A DNA stretch of 64,000 bases from Paenalicyclobacillus macrosporangiidus (GCF_900116805.1 NZ_FPBV01000001.1:310001-374000); one strand, 5' to 3'. Shown: positions 16,980 through 29,034, counted from the first letter of the stretch. The notes: generated from the letters alone by a model not told the origin. Numbers and translations are program-made.

Positions 16980-17940
16980 CGAGGAACTGCGGCGGCGTCT
17001 GCGCGCCTTGCCGGAGCTGCCGTTCACACCCGAATTGGCACAGCGCATTCAGCGGGCGGCCCGTGCACCGCGGCATCGGCGCCGGGCCGGGCGTTGGTCC
17101 GGTTGGCTGGTCGGCGGATGCGGTGTCGGCGCTGCGGTGATGATGACCTGGCTGGTGTGGAGCGGGATGGACGTGGGGACGACGCCTCAGGGGCGTATGA
17201 AAGGCACGTTCGCCACCGCCAACGCGGTCCCGCAAGGTTCGTCCATCGGGCTTGTGGCAGCCCCCCTCAGCGTCGGATACATCGGCGTCACCGGAACCGG
17301 ATCAGGACGCCTGGATACCGTCACCGCGACACTGACGAACGTCGGCACTCAGCCCCTCAGCGCGGACGATGTGTTCGGGGTGCTCTCGTTCCAGCAGGGA
17401 GACGACGGGGAACTGCTGTCCTCCACCCGTTGGATCACGCTGGTTGACGCGCCCGACACCCCCATTCAACCGGGGCAGACGGTGACGTGGACGTTCCGGC
17501 CCATCGGAGCGCCCGAGGACGCGAACGGAAACTTGACGCTGACGCCTCGGCTCATATTCTTTAAGAAGGGATTGGTGCCGGCCGCGCAGGCGGATGTGGT
17601 CTGGCAGGTCCCCGGCGCCGAAGTGCGACGCGTGCGGGTTCAGCCGACTTCCGAATGGCCAAATGGGGAATCCTTTCAGGTCGAGGCGGAGCTGGTGAAC
17701 ACCAGTGGAGCGCCGCTCCCCTTGCATAACCTGCTGGCCGTCATCTGGTTCACCCCGCGCGGCCAAGCCGGGGATTGGACGGCGCCCAATCCGGTGCGAT
17801 TCATGGCTCAAGTCGAACCGGACCCGGCGTCGGGACGGGTACTGGCGCCCGGCGCGTCGGCTCAGGTCGTGTTCCGGCTCATCGGACCGCCTGCGGACTA
17901 CGCGTCCATGGATCCGCACATCCAGTGGATTCTTCGCTGA
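16966..17940 (+). CDS. Single-pass membrane protein, putative anti-sigma factor
   Basis: A 324-residue protein: a cytosolic part of about 45 residues (MNDFDEELRRRLRALPELPF), one membrane segment near residues 46-66 (WLVGGCGVGAAVMMTWLVW), and a long extracellular region with two beta-rich modules that look Ig-like (TATLTNVGTQPLSADDVFGV; AELVNTSGAPLPLHNLLAV). Overlap with the ECF sigma gene argues for an anti-sigma role. It lacks the His-x3-Cys-x2-Cys zinc motif of classical anti-sigma domains, and the cytosolic part is short. The extracellular modules may sense a ligand. The function is inference from context. Confidence 0.65.
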   Translation: MNDFDEELRRRLRALPELPFTPELAQRIQRAARAPRHRRRAGRWSGWLVGGCGVGAAVMMTWLVWSGMDVGTTPQGRMKGTFATANAVPQGSSIGLVAAPLSVGYIGVTGTGSGRLDTVTATLTNVGTQPLSADDVFGVLSFQQGDDGELLSSTRWITLVDAPDTPIQPGQTVTWTFRPIGAPEDANGNLTLTPRLIFFKKGLVPAAQADVVWQVPGAEVRRVRVQPTSEWPNGESFQVEAELVNTSGAPLPLHNLLAVIWFTPRGQAGDWTAPNPVRFMAQVEPDPASGRVLAPGASAQVVFRLIGPPADYASMDPHIQWILR

Positions 17941-17955
17941 AAAGGAGAGAGCGGT

Positions 17956-18225
17956 GTGACCACCCGCTTCAGCTTGGCTGAACTGGCTGAAATGATGCAC
18001 ACCCAGGTCGATGTCATCCGGCTTGCGGTCGACACGTTGGCTGCGGAAGGGAAGCTCACGGCCGAGTCGTTTGTATTTGGGGATCGAAATTGGCGGATTG
18101 CCCCCACCGACATCAAGCGGATTCAGGATTGGATTGAGGCTAGAAAAGCCGCCGGTGTGCTGGCCGAGCAAGCGCCTCGCCGGAGGGTGTTGAAAAAACA
18201 GATTGTCCGCCTACCGGATGCCTGA
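17956..18225 (+). CDS. Small conserved-looking protein, possible winged-helix
   Basis: An 89-residue basic protein starting at GTG 17956 behind AAAGGAGAG, 15 nt after the putative anti-sigma gene. The N-terminal half (FSLAELAEMMHTQVDVIRLAVDTLAAEGKL) reads like a helix-turn-helix, followed by a beta-hairpin-like NWRIAPTDIK and a basic C-terminus. It might be a DNA-binding accessory of the ECF locus. No family recognised. Confidence 0.6.
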   Translation: MTTRFSLAELAEMMHTQVDVIRLAVDTLAAEGKLTAESFVFGDRNWRIAPTDIKRIQDWIEARKAAGVLAEQAPRRRVLKKQIVRLPDA

Positions 18226-18232
18226 CGGACGG

Positions 18233-18252
18233 ACCGCGGCACGCGCCGCGGT
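18233..18252 (+). terminator. Hairpin after the ECF locus
   Basis: Arms ACCGCGGC (18233-18240) and GCCGCGGT (18245-18252) with a four-base loop, starting just after the small-protein stop codon. There is no clear T tract. Confidence 0.4.
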
Positions 18253-18274
18253 TCGATGTGCTCAATCGGCTGCG

Positions 18275-18303
18275 TTGCGCCTGCTCCGGGCGTGATCTAC
18301 ACT
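18275..18303 (+). promoter_or_regulatory. Candidate promoter of ald
   Basis: TTGCGC (18275-18280), 17-nt spacer, TACACT (18298-18303), about 78 nt before the alanine dehydrogenase start. Confidence 0.4.
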
Positions 18304-18380
18304 GAGGACGGAATGGCGATCCCCCTGCGCAGGATTGGACATGCTTGGATGGGACATGCCGGAAAGGAGTCTTGTCAACC

Positions 18381-19496
18381 GTGATCATTGGGGTTCCGAA
18401 AGAGCTCAAGGACAACGAGAACCGAGTGGCCATCACACCAGCCGGGGTGCATGCCTTCGTCAGCGCTGGCCACGAGGTGCTGATTGAAACGGGCGCCGGC
18501 GAGGGCAGCGGCTTCTCGGACGCCTCCTATGAAGACGCGGGCGCGCGCATCGTGCCGACGGCTGCGGACGCGTGGAACCAAGCGGACATGGTGATGAAGG
18601 TCAAGGAACCGTTGCCGGTGGAGTACGCGTATTTCCGGCCGGATCTCACTTTGTTCACGTATCTGCACCTGGCGCCGGAGCCGGAATTGACCAAGGCGCT
18701 CATGGACAGCGGCATGATGGCCATCGCGTATGAGACGGTGCAACTCCCGGACGGCAGCCTGCCCCTGTTGACACCGATGAGCGAGGTGGCGGGGCGCATG
18801 TCCATCCAGATTGGCGCACACTTTTTGGAAAAGGCCCATGGCGGGCGTGGTGAGCTCTTGGGCGGAGTGCCCGGGGTGCCGCCGGCCCGCGTCGTGATTG
18901 TCGGCGGCGGCATCGTGGGGACCAACGCCGCCCGCATCGCACTGGGCATGGGCGCGCAGGTGACCATCCTCGACACGAACGTCGGCCGCCTTCGCCAGCT
19001 GCAGGACATCTTCGGAAGCCAGTTGCGTACGGTGGTGTCGAACGCCTACAACCTCCACCAGGAGTTGGAGGGGTGCGACCTGCTGATTGGCGCGGTGCTC
19101 ATCCCGGGTGCGCGCGCGCCGAAGATCGTCACCGAAGAGATGGTCAAAAGGATGAATCCCGGGGCGGTCGTGGTCGACGTGGCGATTGACCAAGGGGGAT
19201 CCGTCGAGACCATCGACCGCATCACGACGCACAGCAATCCGACCTACGTGAAGCACGGCGTGGTCCATTACGCGGTCGCGAATATCCCGGGTGCGGTGCC
19301 GCGGACCTCGACGTTGGCGTTGACCAACGTCACGGTGCCGTACGCGCTGCAGTTGGCCAATCTCGGGCCGGCATCGGCCGTGCGCGCAAACGCGGCGCTG
19401 GCCAAAGGCGTCAATGTATACAAGGGCAAGGTCACGTATGAGGCGGTGGCCAGGTCCCTGGGTCTCACGTATACGCCCCTGGATGAGGTGCTGTGA
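18381..19496 (+). CDS. ald: Alanine dehydrogenase
   Basis: NAD-dependent reversible deamination of L-alanine to pyruvate, used for growth on alanine and in Bacillus sporulation. The 371-residue length equals the family norm. It starts [22 protein letters not shown], with [10 protein letters not shown]-like [20 protein letters not shown] and the nucleotide site [32 protein letters not shown] and [11 protein letters not shown] are also characteristic. GTG 18381 lies 11 nt after GGAAAGGAG; a TTG at 18372 is in frame but too close to that site. Confidence 0.95.
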   Translation: MIIGVPKELKDNENRVAITPAGVHAFVSAGHEVLIETGAGEGSGFSDASYEDAGARIVPTAADAWNQADMVMKVKEPLPVEYAYFRPDLTLFTYLHLAPEPELTKALMDSGMMAIAYETVQLPDGSLPLLTPMSEVAGRMSIQIGAHFLEKAHGGRGELLGGVPGVPPARVVIVGGGIVGTNAARIALGMGAQVTILDTNVGRLRQLQDIFGSQLRTVVSNAYNLHQELEGCDLLIGAVLIPGARAPKIVTEEMVKRMNPGAVVVDVAIDQGGSVETIDRITTHSNPTYVKHGVVHYAVANIPGAVPRTSTLALTNVTVPYALQLANLGPASAVRANAALAKGVNVYKGKVTYEAVARSLGLTYTPLDEVL

Positions 19497-19568
19497 TCGG
19501 TGTCTCGTCATCCGTGCCAGACCATGGTATGATGGGCACATCTGGAGTCGGTGCTGGGGGGAGTCGGC

Positions 19569-19943
19569 ATGAAATGGTTGTGGTTGGGTGTGGCTGCCGC
19601 GGCCGGACTCGCGGCCGGGTGCGGAGCGGCTTCGAGCGGCGGGAACACGGCACCGCCGGCCGATGCGGTCAAAGTGAATGTGGAAGCGTCCAACTGGAAG
19701 TGGACAATCGATAAAACCACGTTTAAAGTCGGACAGCCGATTGACTTCCGCGTCAGAGCCACCGAAGGCGCACACGGATTCTCCATCGCGGGGACGAACA
19801 TCAACCAGACCGTGGCGCAGGGGCAGGACCCGGTGGATGTGGTCTGGAAGCCGGACAAACCGGGGACCTACACCATTCAGTGCGATGTCTACTGCGGGAC
19901 CGGTCATGGGTCGATGCAGACGCAGATCACGGTCACGCCGTGA
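19569..19943 (+). CDS. Lipoprotein with CuA-type cupredoxin domain
   Basis: A 124-residue lipoprotein (lipobox ending Cys18) with a cytochrome c oxidase subunit II-like periplasmic domain. The CuA ligands are visible: His in EGAHGFSI, then Cys-x3-Cys-x3-His-x2-Met in CDVYCGTGHGSM. It lacks the subunit II transmembrane hairpin. No oxidase genes are adjacent, so it may deliver copper or electrons to an oxidase encoded elsewhere, or help reduce or copper-load it. ATG 19569 follows a GGGGGGAG stretch. Confidence 0.85.
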   Translation: MKWLWLGVAAAAGLAAGCGAASSGGNTAPPADAVKVNVEASNWKWTIDKTTFKVGQPIDFRVRATEGAHGFSIAGTNINQTVAQGQDPVDVVWKPDKPGTYTIQCDVYCGTGHGSMQTQITVTP

Positions 19944-20014
19944 CGGCGCCGGCATGACGTCGCGGAACGGCTGAGAAGCGGCCAGACGCACGGAGCGGGA
20001 AAGGAGGCGTTCGG

Positions 20015-20326
20015 ATGCAGGTCACGGAAGAGATGGTGCGCGGGGTGCTGACCGATGTGCTCGATCCGGAGATCCAGATTGACATCGTCAACCTCGGCAT
20101 GGTGTATGGCGTGGACATCTCGGAAGACGGCAAGAAGGTGACGGTCACGATGACGCTCACCACCATGGGTTGCCCGATCTTCGATGATTTGAAAGACCAG
20201 ATCATTGAGAAGGTCAAGGCGCTACCCGGGGTGGAGGACGTGGAGGTCATTCTGACGTTCGATCCGCCGTGGGACAAAGAGATGATGTCCGAAGAGGCGA
20301 AACTCGTATTCAAATATCTGTTCTGA
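20015..20326 (+). CDS. DUF59/MIP18-family Fe-S assembly factor (SufT-like)
   Basis: A 103-residue protein with the DUF59 pattern: VRGVLTDVLDPEIQIDIVNLG, VTVTMTLTTMGCPIFDDL with the conserved Cys, and LPGVEDVEVILTFDPPW. The family acts in Fe-S cluster maturation or transfer. It lies just upstream of the suf operon, separated by that operon's promoter, so it is functionally linked but independently startable. ATG 20015 follows AAAGGAGG. Confidence 0.9.
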   Translation: MQVTEEMVRGVLTDVLDPEIQIDIVNLGMVYGVDISEDGKKVTVTMTLTTMGCPIFDDLKDQIIEKVKALPGVEDVEVILTFDPPWDKEMMSEEAKLVFKYLF

Positions 20327-20378
20327 CGGGCGGCAGCCCGGTGTCCGCGGCAGCGCGCCAGAGGGTGCACTGCCGCGA

Positions 20379-20406
20379 TTGCATTTTTCTTGCGGTGTGA
20401 TAAGCT
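20379..20406 (+). promoter_or_regulatory. Promoter of the suf operon
   Basis: TTGCAT (20379-20384), 16-nt spacer, TAAGCT (20401-20406), followed 14 nt later by a perfect palindrome. The -10 is poor, which suits a regulated promoter. Confidence 0.45.
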
Positions 20407-20420
20407 AAGGAAAGAAAACA

Positions 20421-20435
20421 TGACTCAATGAGTCA
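20421..20435 (+). promoter_or_regulatory. Palindromic operator candidate of the suf operon
   Basis: TGACTCA-A-TGAGTCA, a perfect 7+1+7 palindrome in the early transcribed region between the promoter and sufC. The operon ends with an Rrf2-type regulator carrying three cysteines, which is the obvious candidate to bind here. The GACT/AGTC core resembles known IscR-type half sites. Binding is inferred. Confidence 0.6.
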
Positions 20436-20474
20436 ACATTGCAGGAGAACACACTCGGGAAAGGTTGGTACGGT

Positions 20475-21260
<786 letters not shown>

Positions 21261-21273
21261 GGGGGGGCGAGCG

Positions 21274-24216
<2,943 letters not shown>

Positions 24217-24285
24217 ATCCGCGCCTGCGATGGCGCGGTGGGATGGATGGTATTCAGACGGAAGGGGATTAAGGAGGGAGACACG

Positions 24286-25683
24286 ATGGCGAAAGTGCTG
24301 CCCGAACTGGAGGAGTACCAGTACGGTTTTCGCGACCGGGACATCTCGGTGGTAAAGTTCCAGAAGGGACTCTCGCGCAAGGTCGTCGAGGAAATCTCGA
24401 TGATGAAAAACGAACCCGGGTGGATGACCGACTTCCGCCTGCGCGCGCTCGACATCTTTTATCAGAAACCGATGCCGGGCTGGGGCGCCGACCTGAGCGA
24501 ACTGGACTTCGACGACATCACGTATTATGTGAAGCCGGCGGAGAAGAAGGGTAAGTCCTGGGAAGAGGTGCCCCAGGAGATCAAGAACACCTTCGACCGC
24601 CTCGGCATTCCGGAAGCGGAGCAAAAGTTCCTGGCCGGTGTATCCGCGCAGTACGAATCCGAAGTGGTCTACCACTCCATGCGCGCGGACTTCGAAAAGC
24701 TGGGCATCCTGTTCACGGATACGGACACGGCGCTGCGCGAGTATCCGGAGATCTTCAAGGAGTACTTCGGCACCGTGATTCCGCCTGAGGATAACAAGTT
24801 CGCGGCGCTCAACAGCGCGGTGTGGTCGGGGGGCAGCTTCATCTATGTCCCCAAGGGTGTCAAGTGCGAGATCCCGCTGCAGGCGTACTTCCGCATCAAC
24901 TCGGAGAACATGGGCCAGTTCGAGCGGACTCTCATCATCGCTGACGAGGACAGCTTTGTGCACTACGTGGAGGGGTGCACGGCGCCGATCTACAGCACGA
25001 ACTCGCTGCACAGCGCTGTGGTCGAGATTATCGTCAAGGACCGGGCCCGCGTGCGTTACACCACCATCCAAAACTGGGCGCCGAACATCTATAACCTGGT
25101 CACGAAACGAGCGGTGGCGTACAAGGACGCGACCATGGAGTGGGTGGACGGCAACATCGGATCGAAGGTGACGATGAAGTACCCGAGCGTCTACCTGATG
25201 GGCGAGGGTGCGAAGGGCATGGTCCTGTCCATCGCGGTGGCTGGCCGCAACCAGCATCAGGACACGGGGGCGAAGATGGTGCACATGGCGCCGAATACCA
25301 CGTCCACCATCGTCTCCAAGTCCATCAGCAAGCACGGCGGCAAGACCACCTATCGCGGGCTTGCGAGCTTCGGGCCGAACGCCGTGTCTGCGAAGGCGAA
25401 CGTCAAGTGCGACACGCTCATCCTAGACGACGACTCGACGTCCGACACCATCCCGTACAATGAGATCCGCAATGACGACGTCACCCTCGAGCACGAGGCG
25501 AGCGTCTCGAAGGTGAGTGAGGAGCAGCTGTTCTATCTCATGAGCCGCGGCATCTCCGAAGAGGACGCGACGCGCATGATTGTGATGGGCTTCATCGAGC
25601 CGTTCACGCGCGAACTTCCGATGGAGTACGCGGTGGAGATGAACCGGCTGATCAAGTTCGAGATGGAAGGTTCCATCGGCTGA
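24286..25683 (+). CDS. sufB: Fe-S cluster assembly protein SufB
   Basis: Catalytic scaffold subunit of SufBC2D, 465 residues. Typical segments are [88 protein letters not shown] and the C-terminal Cys-bearing [23 protein letters not shown] 24286 has AAGGAGGGA upstream, and 69 nt separate it from sufU. The family core of 465-470 residues is complete. Confidence 0.97.
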   Translation: MAKVLPELEEYQYGFRDRDISVVKFQKGLSRKVVEEISMMKNEPGWMTDFRLRALDIFYQKPMPGWGADLSELDFDDITYYVKPAEKKGKSWEEVPQEIKNTFDRLGIPEAEQKFLAGVSAQYESEVVYHSMRADFEKLGILFTDTDTALREYPEIFKEYFGTVIPPEDNKFAALNSAVWSGGSFIYVPKGVKCEIPLQAYFRINSENMGQFERTLIIADEDSFVHYVEGCTAPIYSTNSLHSAVVEIIVKDRARVRYTTIQNWAPNIYNLVTKRAVAYKDATMEWVDGNIGSKVTMKYPSVYLMGEGAKGMVLSIAVAGRNQHQDTGAKMVHMAPNTTSTIVSKSISKHGGKTTYRGLASFGPNAVSAKANVKCDTLILDDDSTSDTIPYNEIRNDDVTLEHEASVSKVSEEQLFYLMSRGISEEDATRMIVMGFIEPFTRELPMEYAVEMNRLIKFEMEGSIG

Positions 25684-25696
25684 CAGAGGTGTCTGC

Positions 25697-26002
25697 ATGG
25701 CTTGGGTGAACGTGGCCCGGGTGGACGAAGTGCCCCCCGGGCACATGATCAAGGTGACCGTCGACGGGGACGACCTCGCGGTGTACCATACAGATGAAGG
25801 GTTTTTCGCGACATCGGACGTGTGCACGCACGCAACGGCATCGCTGTCCAGCGGCACACTGAACGGGTGCATCGTCAGCTGTCCCAAGCACGGGGGCAAG
25901 TTTGATGTCCGCACAGGGGCTGCGGTGGCGCTGCCGTGCGTGTTCCCGGTCGAAACCTATCCGGTCGAGGTGCGGGGCGACGAGATCTGGCTGGACGTGT
26001 GA
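25697..26002 (+). CDS. Rieske [2Fe-2S] ferredoxin
   Basis: A 101-residue soluble Rieske protein of the non-heme dioxygenase ferredoxin type. The cluster ligands are Cys43-x-His45 (SDVCTHATASL) and Cys62-x2-His65 (SCPKHGGKFD); an extra Cys58 lies between them. It starts 13 nt after sufB, inside the suf operon, with no oxygenase gene nearby. A role as an electron donor or cluster recipient linked to Fe-S assembly is inferred from position. Confidence 0.9.
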   Translation: MAWVNVARVDEVPPGHMIKVTVDGDDLAVYHTDEGFFATSDVCTHATASLSSGTLNGCIVSCPKHGGKFDVRTGAAVALPCVFPVETYPVEVRGDEIWLDV

Positions 26003-26117
26003 AGGGGGCAGGGCGGTGGTCGGCGGCCGCTGTCCATGCCGAATCCACATGCAATTTCAGGCCATCTTCTTTGGACCGGACCGCTCCGCGGACGGTCTGA
26101 GGAGGGGCACTGGGGGT

Positions 26118-26570
26118 ATGGCCGTGAAAGTGTCGAGACGGACGGAGTACGGCCTGCGAGCGATGGTGGCGTTGGCGGAGCTGGCGGGGGACAGACGCCC
26201 TGTGTCTCTGCCCACCATCGCGGAGATGGAAGAGATCCCAGAACAGTTTTTGGACCAGATTGTAGTCAAGTTGCGCAAGGCGGGATTCGTGAAGAGCGTG
26301 CGGGGGGTCAATGGCGGATACCTGTTGGCCCGGCCGGCGGACGAGATCTCGGTCGGCGCGCTGGTGCGTCTGTTGGAGGGTTCCCTGGCGCCGATTGAAT
26401 GCATCGGGGAAGGCGTTACCGATCCGGGGGCCGTCTGCGGCCGCGCGCGCGGTTGTCATACGCGGAGCGTATGGCTGCGCGTGATGGAGGCGCTGACAGA
26501 GGCGCTCGATTCCATCACGCTGGCCGACGTGATGCGGGATGAGGTCCCCGCGCCCGAAGCATCCCGCTGA
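26118..26570 (+). CDS. Rrf2-family transcriptional regulator, likely Fe-S-sensing
   Basis: A 150-residue winged-helix regulator: VSRRTEYGLRAMVALAEL, DQIVVKLRKAGFVKSVRGVNGGYLLARPADEI. Three cysteines (95, 107, 113) sit where IscR-type members bind a [2Fe-2S] cluster. It is the last gene of the suf operon, before a strong terminator, and probably controls the operon through the palindrome at 20421-20435. ATG 26118 follows GAGGAGGGG; a GTG two codons later is possible. Residues LARPADEISVGALVRLLEG are family-typical. Cluster binding is inferred. Confidence 0.9.
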   Translation: MAVKVSRRTEYGLRAMVALAELAGDRRPVSLPTIAEMEEIPEQFLDQIVVKLRKAGFVKSVRGVNGGYLLARPADEISVGALVRLLEGSLAPIECIGEGVTDPGAVCGRARGCHTRSVWLRVMEALTEALDSITLADVMRDEVPAPEASR

Positions 26571-26582
26571 CTGAGGGTAGGG

Positions 26583-26627
26583 AAAAACCTGGATGAGACG
26601 GAGGCATCCGCTCATCCAGGTTTTTTT
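26583..26627 (+). terminator. Bidirectional intrinsic terminator after the suf operon
   Basis: AACCTGGATGAG and CTCATCCAGGTT arms around a CGGAGGCATCCG inner stem-loop, with seven T on the plus side and five A before it. It serves the suf operon and the convergent gene ending at 26654. Confidence 0.92.
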
Positions 26628-26653
26628 CTGGTGCATGGGTACGCGGGTGCCCG

Positions 26654-26941
26654 TCAGTTGGCGTCGAAGCCGAGATCCATCTTGGGCAACTCCTGAATGC
26701 GCTGCACCGCCACGCTTCGCTCCCGGCACGCGGCCACATAGTCCCGGTACACCGCCATCAGTTGCGGGTGTTGCCGAAGCAACTGGTCATCCAAGCGAAC
26801 GTGGTGCTCGTCGTGATCGTAAGAAATGTGATAACTGGGGTTGTAGCCCAGGTCCCGCAACGTGTTCAACAACAGGGACAACAGTTCATTCACACGGTGA
26901 TGCGCGCGACTCCACTCTTCGGACGACTGCATAAGGTCCAT
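26654..26941 (-). CDS. Hypothetical 95-residue protein
   Basis: Acidic/His-rich small protein of unknown function. The first half is helical (SEEWSRAHHRVNELLSLLLN), the middle has YHISYDHDEHHVRLDDQLL, and the end is a second helix (YRDYVAACRERSVAVQRIQE). ATG 26941 follows GGAAGGGGG. It is convergent with the suf operon and shares its terminator. No family recognised; the His/Asp-rich centre could bind metal. Confidence 0.65.
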   Translation of the reverse strand: MDLMQSSEEWSRAHHRVNELLSLLLNTLRDLGYNPSYHISYDHDEHHVRLDDQLLRQHPQLMAVYRDYVAACRERSVAVQRIQELPKMDLGFDAN

Positions 26942-27010
26942 CCCATTTCCCCCTTCCGTTTTTCAGAGCCGGGTGTGGGCCTGCACGTTCGTTGTGGTGC
27001 TGCGCGAAAT

Positions 27011-27040
27011 TTGAAACCAGTCCTGTTTCCATAGTATAAT
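27011..27040 (+). promoter_or_regulatory. SigA-type promoter of the peroxiredoxin gene
   Basis: TTGAAA (27011-27016), 18-nt spacer, consensus TATAAT (27035-27040). The start codon follows 70 nt later. No PerR-like palindrome is evident around it. Confidence 0.75.
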
Positions 27041-27110
27041 CCTTCATGTGCATCACCGCCAGTCACAGCCAAACTAAACCAGATACAGGTAAGCAGGAGG
27101 AGGGAGCCCA

Positions 27111-27650
27111 ATGCCACTGGTAGGTCAGCCAGCACCCGATTTCGACATGCTGAGCACGAAGAACATGAAGACGCTGGACGAGCATGTCCGCCTGTCCGAT
27201 TACCGCGGCAAGTGGTTGGTCATGTTCTTCTATCCGGCCGACTTCACCTTCGTCTGTCCGACGGAGATCATCGCGATGAACGAGCGCCTGCAGGAGTTCA
27301 AGGACCTGGACGCGGAAGTCCTCGGCGTCAGCTGCGACTCCGTCCACAGCCACAAGGCGTGGATCAACACGCCGCGGTCCGAGAACGGTCTCGGCGGGCT
27401 GGACTATCCGCTGGCCGCGGACTTCACCAAGGAGGTCGCGCGCAAGTACGACGTCCTCGTGGAAGAGTCCGGGCAAGCGCTTCGCGGCCTGTTCATCATC
27501 GATCCGGAGGGGATCCTGCGTTACCAGGTCGTGCACGATATGAACATCGGCCGCAGCGTGGACGAGACCCTGCGAGTGTTGGAGGCGCTCCAGGCGGGCG
27601 GGCTCTGCCCGGCCAACTGGAAGCCTGGGGACAAGCTGTTGGAGGTTTGA
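27111..27650 (+). CDS. Peroxiredoxin, typical 2-Cys (AhpC/Prx1)
   Basis: Thiol peroxidase of 179 residues. The peroxidatic Cys49 is in YPADFTFVCPTEI and the resolving Cys166 is in GGLCPANW near the C-terminus. SCDSVHSHKAWINTPR is typical of the AhpC/Prx1 branch. It has no signal peptide and is cytoplasmic. It has its own promoter and terminator; no AhpF is adjacent, so the reductant is probably a thioredoxin. Confidence 0.95.
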   Translation: MPLVGQPAPDFDMLSTKNMKTLDEHVRLSDYRGKWLVMFFYPADFTFVCPTEIIAMNERLQEFKDLDAEVLGVSCDSVHSHKAWINTPRSENGLGGLDYPLAADFTKEVARKYDVLVEESGQALRGLFIIDPEGILRYQVVHDMNIGRSVDETLRVLEALQAGGLCPANWKPGDKLLEV

Positions 27651-27713
27651 GCCGGTTTGACTCCGCGTCCGGCCGTGCACCCTGTGGGTACGGCCGGCGG
27701 GATCGCCTGTAGA

Positions 27714-27747
27714 GGCGCGAATCCGAGTGGGTTCGCGCCTTCTTTTC
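27714..27747 (+). terminator. Intrinsic terminator of the peroxiredoxin gene
   Basis: GGCGCGAA (27714-27721) pairs with TTCGCGCC (27732-27739), followed by TTCTTTTC. Confidence 0.85.
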
Positions 27748-27806
27748 AACGGCAGACCCGGACCGCGTGCGATGTTCTTTGAAAATCCACGGAGGAGGGA
27801 TACGGC

Positions 27807-28268
27807 ATGCCGATGCGCTTGGGAACCCCGATGCCGAGTTTGGAAGGCGCCACGGAGTGGTGGCACACCGACGGGGCGGCGCCGAAGCTGGAACCGGGGA
27901 AGGTGACCCTGGTGCATTTCTGGGCCGTCTCGTGCCACATCTGCCACGAGACGATGAACGACGTGATGGCCATCAAGGAGAAGTATGAACCGGAAGGGCT
28001 GCAGGTGGTGGCGTTGCACATGCCGCGCTACGAGGAGGATGCGGACGCCGAACGGGTCAAGAAGGATGTCGAGACCTACCACATCACGCAGCCCGTTGGG
28101 CTCGACCATCTGCACAAGGTGGCGAACGCGTTCCAAAACGAGTACGTGCCGGCGTTCTTCGTCTTCGGCCGGGACGGAAATCTCGCGTTTCGCGCCGCGG
28201 GGGACAAGGGGTTCCAGAAGGTGGAGCCCAAGATCCGCGAGGCGCTGGGCCTTCCCCCTGAAGCGTGA
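27807..28268 (+). CDS. Thioredoxin-like TlpA/ResA-family protein
   Basis: A 153-residue thioredoxin-fold protein with active site Cys43-His-Ile-Cys46 (HFWAVSCHICHETM) and cis-Pro region VPAFFVFGRDG. Unlike ResA it has no membrane anchor or signal, so it appears cytoplasmic. The segment LEPGKVTLVHFWA and a 20-residue insertion before the cis-Pro match the AhpC-TSA/Redoxin-like subgroup. The ATG follows GGAGGAGGG. It follows the peroxiredoxin gene, beyond a terminator, and may be a reductant in the same stress response. Confidence 0.88.
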   Translation: MPMRLGTPMPSLEGATEWWHTDGAAPKLEPGKVTLVHFWAVSCHICHETMNDVMAIKEKYEPEGLQVVALHMPRYEEDADAERVKKDVETYHITQPVGLDHLHKVANAFQNEYVPAFFVFGRDGNLAFRAAGDKGFQKVEPKIREALGLPPEA

Positions 28269-28322
28269 ACACGTTCGCACTCCCGGAGCGGGTTTCCACA
28301 ACCGCCCGGGAGTGCGATTTCA

Positions 28323-28351
28323 TTGACAGCGCCTTGCTTTTCTCGTACAAT
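28323..28351 (+). promoter_or_regulatory. Strong SigA promoter of fadR-etfBA
   Basis: Consensus TTGACA (28323-28328), 17-nt spacer, TACAAT (28346-28351). A FadR box starts 12 nt after the -10, so bound FadR would block transcription. Confidence 0.9.
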
Positions 28352-28363
28352 GGCATCGTATAA

Positions 28364-28383
28364 ATGAATGAGAATTCATTCAT
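28364..28383 (+). promoter_or_regulatory. FadR operator
   Basis: ATGAATGA-GAAT-TCATTCAT spans a 20-bp palindrome; the TGAATGA/TCATTCA half sites match the Bacillus FadR box (TGAATGAnTAnTCATTCA) closely. It sits between the promoter and the ribosome-binding site of fadR, consistent with autorepression relieved by long-chain acyl-CoA. Confidence 0.88.
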
Positions 28384-28398
28384 CAGGAGGGGCAGGAT

Positions 28399-29034
28399 AT
28401 CGCAAATCGCCGCGATGAATCCAAGTATGACGCGATTCTGGCGGCCGCCGTCCAGGTCATGGCCGAGCAAGGCTACCACCATGCACAGATCTCCAGGATT
28501 GCACGCACCGCGGGCGTGGCGGACGGGACGGTGTACCTGTACTTCAAGAACAAGGAAGACATCCTAATCTCCTTGCTGCGCCAAGCCATCGGGCGCATCG
28601 TCGAGAAACTGCAGGAGCGGATGGACGGGGTCGAATGCGCGGAAGACCGGTTGCGCGTTCTCGTTCGCCTGTATCTGGAGGAGCTTGGCGGACATCCGCA
28701 GATGGCGATGGTGACCCAGGTGCATCTCCGTCAGGTGGATGCGAACATTCGGCGGCAGATCGGCGACATCATGAAACCGTTTTATCGGGCGCTCGACGAC
28801 GTGATCGCGCTCGGGATGCGCCAAGGGGTGTTCCGCGAGAACGTCAATCCTCGCATCGCGCGGCGACTCATCTTCGGGACGTTGGATGAAACGGTCACCG
28901 CGTGGGTGTTGCCCGGCGGAAAGTACGACCTGGTGAGTTTGGCGGACGACGTGGTGGACGTGCTGCTGCACGGCTTGTCCCGGGCGCCCGCCGGCATTCC
29001 CTCCGGCGAGGCGATGGACGACCGCCCAGGTTGA
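28399..29034 (+). CDS. fadR: TetR-family fatty-acid degradation repressor FadR
   Basis: A 211-residue TetR-family repressor. The DNA-binding domain (SKYDAILAAAVQVMAEQGYH, QISRIARTAGVADGTVYLYF, KNKEDILISLL) and the C-terminal IFGTLDETVTAWVLPGGKYDL are close to Bacillus FadR, which responds to acyl-CoA. No ATG, GTG or TTG exists in frame before 28459, and starting at 28459 would delete helix 1 of the DNA-binding domain. The ATC at 28399 lies six nt after AGGAGGGG and gives a family-length N-terminus, so initiation at AUC (or an assembly error in that codon) is likely. The etf genes follow 16 nt later, as in Bacillus fad operons. Confidence 0.85.
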   Translation: MANRRDESKYDAILAAAVQVMAEQGYHHAQISRIARTAGVADGTVYLYFKNKEDILISLLRQAIGRIVEKLQERMDGVECAEDRLRVLVRLYLEELGGHPQMAMVTQVHLRQVDANIRRQIGDIMKPFYRALDDVIALGMRQGVFRENVNPRIARRLIFGTLDETVTAWVLPGGKYDLVSLADDVVDVLLHGLSRAPAGIPSGEAMDDRPG

